Positions 61,605-64,000 of a stretch of DNA of 64,000 bases are shown in pieces; within the stretch, counting starts at the first letter, position 1, and each line of letters starts with the position of its first letter. The DNA lies in the NCBI RefSeq assembly GCF_047495875.1, contig NC_092475.1, forward strand, positions 14,854,001 to 14,918,000, written 5' to 3'. Source of the DNA: Pithys albifrons albifrons. Taxonomy: Eukaryota; Chordata; Aves; Passeriformes; Thamnophilidae. The translations under genes and the position numbers were made by a program. The notes below the pieces were generated by a model. That model had not been told where the DNA came from. It did not search any database and saw nothing but the letters and a program-made list of their open reading frames with translations.

Positions 61605-63440
61605 ATAGTAAAATAATCAATCATAAATTTATTCTTCAGAGAGGCTCAGATGAACATGTTGGGAAAAAAAAAGCTCTCAGAACTTAACATTAAGTATAAA
61701 GTTTTGGTTTAACATAAACAAAAGATCTTTCCTAAGTATAAAGTGCACCTTTTGAAACAGATTCAAAACAAACCCAAGGAACAGTAACAAAATTATATTA
61801 TTCTGGACAATATTGATTTTATAAATGCCTTCATTCTACAATATAGTTTCTTGAAGCATAGTTAAGTTCTTGAAAAGCTTTTAAAGAGGTCACAAACTTT
61901 TCTAACAGTTACCTGGTTCACCTGCAGATCTGAAACACTGTTAGAGAAAGGAACAGCAGAGGTTACACCTTCAGACACATGAGCACAGGCACATTAGAAA
62001 GCAGCAGAGTACAAAACAACTTCTGGTTACCTCAACAAGCAAAATCTGAGTATGTACATAGATACTGTTTGTACTTCCCTCTGCCTAAGGCATCAGGTCC
62101 CCACTAACAAGGGCTAAGGAGACATGACTAGAGTTCTGCAGGTCACTCACAGCACCTTCCCCCTGGGTTGGTTTTCAGAACCAATCCTGGCAACCCACAC
62201 CTGACTGCCCAAACTGAACACTCAGCGTTTCCTTCCCCATTCCAGATATAAACTCCACAGCTTGTTCCAATTTCTGAGCATCACTGAACCTTTCACTTTG
62301 TGCTTTTAGTTTCGAGGGCAGACCTTTTCAAGCTTTTAGGCTTCATTTAAAGACATCAGCCTTCCTCTTAGACCTGAGTAATAGATGAGAGGAAGAAGGT
62401 CTCCCTCGGTCACCTGTTCAATGGGACAGACATTCAGCAACATTCACACCAGCACTGCCAGTACAGAAAACCTGTCAGGACCCTCACAGGTCTGCAAGGG
62501 AGAGAAAAATGACACCGGGACAACTACTGGAGATCCAAGAGAAGAGGGCAGGGACACATGAATGGAGGGATTCCTGAAAAGCCTGACTGCCTAGTACAGT
62601 GTAATGCAGAGACAAGGAGCACTTGGTGAAGGACAGACACTGCCCTCCTGTGCCCAACTCAGCAGCTCAGCCTTCCTGCAACAACTCACACCACGGACGT
62701 TTTGAGCAGTTGTTGCAGTTCAGACAGTAAAAATGTAACATTCAGTGTATCAAAAATACAGAATAAAACAATGAAAGGCTGCAGGGCACTGCAATGCATC
62801 GTTACTTCAATAAAAACTGTGGTCGCTCTTATCGCAAAAGTCCTGCATCTCCATCAGCTTTTTGAACACCAGAAAAATAATCTTTGATTATCAGAAAGAT
62901 TCCACTCTCCCTGCCTTTTTTTTAAACGAAATTTGGTTTGCTCTTCTTGAAGATGCCATCCTTGGTTATTTCTTCTTTGCCTCACTATGTTTTCAGAAGC
63001 AGACTTACCCTCTCTTCCCCAGCGACCAATAAAACCCCAACCCCAAAAATCCCCCATCAAACCTGAGCTGGGATTTTTTTCTGCCAGCTCATGCAATAGC
63101 ACAGTCAGCTAAAGAAGAGATCAGGGCTAGACAGAGCAGTGAAGTCTTGTAATAATAATGAAATGAAATTTTTAAAGTTACTTTTGCTACACAGCACCAA
63201 TGCATTCAAAAATAAATGAGAACTGAGTTTACTCTGTTGTAATAAGTTGTTTCTCTAAAAGTCTACTTTGAATATGCACTTTGTTTAAGTACCTACATTA
63301 AAATATACTGCATTGTAAAATGCATTTCTGCATTGCTCCATGAATCCTTCAAGTCCTTTCAATGCTTTTAGGAAGAGTTACTGCTCAGGGTTTAATCATC
63401 TTCTGAGACAGCAGACTGAGGAGTGCCAAAAAGAAACATG
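61605..63440 (-). other. SAMHD1: SAMHD1 3' UTR (probable extent)
   Basis: AT-rich, noncoding sequence follows the SAMHD1 stop codon. Read on the minus strand, AATAAA at 61,628-61,633 is a good terminal poly(A) signal, implying a 3' UTR of about 1.8 kb. The GC-rich CR1-bearing spacer begins just beyond it. Earlier signals cannot be excluded. Confidence 0.5.
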
Positions 63441-63563
63441 TTACTCATCAAAAGGGAGCCTTTGTTTGCAGGAGGGTTCTGAGGCTTTCTTGTGTTCATC
63501 ATCTCTCATGTTATTCCAGGTTCTCTTCATTGGAGTTAGATGAGGGGCAACAACATCACCATC
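63441..63563 (-). CDS. SAMHD1: SAMHD1, last coding exon (C-terminal tail)
   Basis: SAMHD1 is a dGTP-activated dNTP triphosphohydrolase that lowers nucleotide pools and restricts retroviruses and retrotransposons. On the minus strand an acceptor (pyrimidine-rich tract, then TTACTAG at 63,564) opens a 41-codon exon ending in TAA (63,441-63,443). It begins DGDVVAPHLTPMKRTW, closely matching the start of the terminal exon of mammalian SAMHD1, including the Thr-Pro-x-Lys site phosphorylated by cyclin/CDK (human T592). The last 25 or so residues diverge from the human tail, and the total is about four residues shorter. The catalytic HD domain lies outside the window. TLDC2 is the tail-to-tail neighbour, as in human. 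Confidence 0.87.
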   Translation of the reverse strand, partial: DGDVVAPHLTPMKRTWNNMRDDEHKKASEPSCKQRLPFDE

Positions 63564-63946
63564 CTAGTAATAAAAGTTGGGAAAAATTAGTGATTTTGCT
63601 TTCCATTCTAAAGCAGAGGAAAAGCAGCTCAGTCTCAAGCTCAATAGAAAAAAATCAATACAAGGTCCCACAAGCAACAGACCAGTAAATAAACAGTGAA
63701 TCAATTAATACTGATGACTGTGCATCCCAAAGATGGAAAACAGTGGCCAGTGGTGGCCTCTGGTGGGAAGACAAAAGTCCCCTGCCTATCTGAGAAGCCA
63801 CCACCACTGGCAGTCCAGCTCTTCCTTAATTATAAGCAGCAAATCTGGAAGACCAACAGGCTGCATTGGGCAAATGGAATCATTAGTTTAAGTGTCTTCT
63901 CTGACTTCACCACAGCACCTCATTAAAACTGTTGCAATCAACCCAC

Positions 63947-64000
63947 CTTGGGTGCTGGGATGTGTCTTGCACTGTCTAAAGCAGGCAAGGTTGGTACAGC
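63947..64000 (-). CDS. SAMHD1: Possible penultimate SAMHD1 exon, partial
   Basis: On the minus strand an open frame ends CCAGCACCCAAG followed by the donor GTGGGT at 63,946, in the phase (0) that the last exon needs. It reads ...DSARHIPAPK up to the junction. The similarity to the expected mammalian sequence is weak, and an internal ctttag could also be an acceptor, so this is tentative. The window edge cuts it off. Confidence 0.35.

Overview
This is a vertebrate nuclear window, almost certainly from a bird and probably a passerine. The evidence is compact intron-exon genes orthologous to vertebrate PIGU, TLDC2 and SAMHD1, abundant decayed CR1 LINE fragments typical of avian genomes, avian-type class III (ERV-L-like) endogenous retroviruses, and a SINE with a tRNA-Ile-derived head of the kind described from songbirds. 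No prokaryotic features are present.

Layout. Positions 1-18,080 hold no gene I can support: there are two old CR1 pieces and one solo LTR (13,138-13,765). A CpG island (about 18,080-19,480) carries the promoter and first exon of PIGU, followed at once by a GC-rich 56-bp minisatellite in intron 1. PIGU (+ strand, 12 coding exons, 18,637-52,601, 435 aa) fills most of the window. Its introns 5 and 6 each hold a complete 6.7-kb provirus of one ERV family, both antisense to PIGU, each flanked by its own 5-bp target duplication. Intron 3 holds an unrelated solo LTR, and intron 11 is packed with CR1 fragments and a tRNA-derived SINE. TLDC2 follows (+ strand, 6 coding exons, 55,790-58,815, 224 aa). 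The window ends in the 3' end of SAMHD1 (- strand, last coding exon 63,441-63,563, with a long AT-rich 3' UTR), tail to tail with TLDC2.

The three host genes are unrelated in function: GPI-anchor attachment in the ER (PIGU), a TLDc-domain protein (TLDC2) and a dNTP triphosphohydrolase that restricts retroviruses (SAMHD1). TLDC2-SAMHD1 is also a mammalian pair; PIGU next to it is not the human arrangement.

The most interesting part is the ERV family. It has LTRs of 627-629 bp, a tRNA-Lys1,2-type primer site, no env, and gag and pol in one frame separated only by a UAG followed by a conserved hairpin. Its Gag begins with several hydrophobic segments and carries a 57-bp tandem repeat. The copy in intron 6 has open gag and pol frames and LTRs that look identical by eye, so it should be a very young insertion. 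The copy in intron 5 has one frameshift in pol and one LTR mismatch. All homology calls rest on recognition of the sequence, without database searches.
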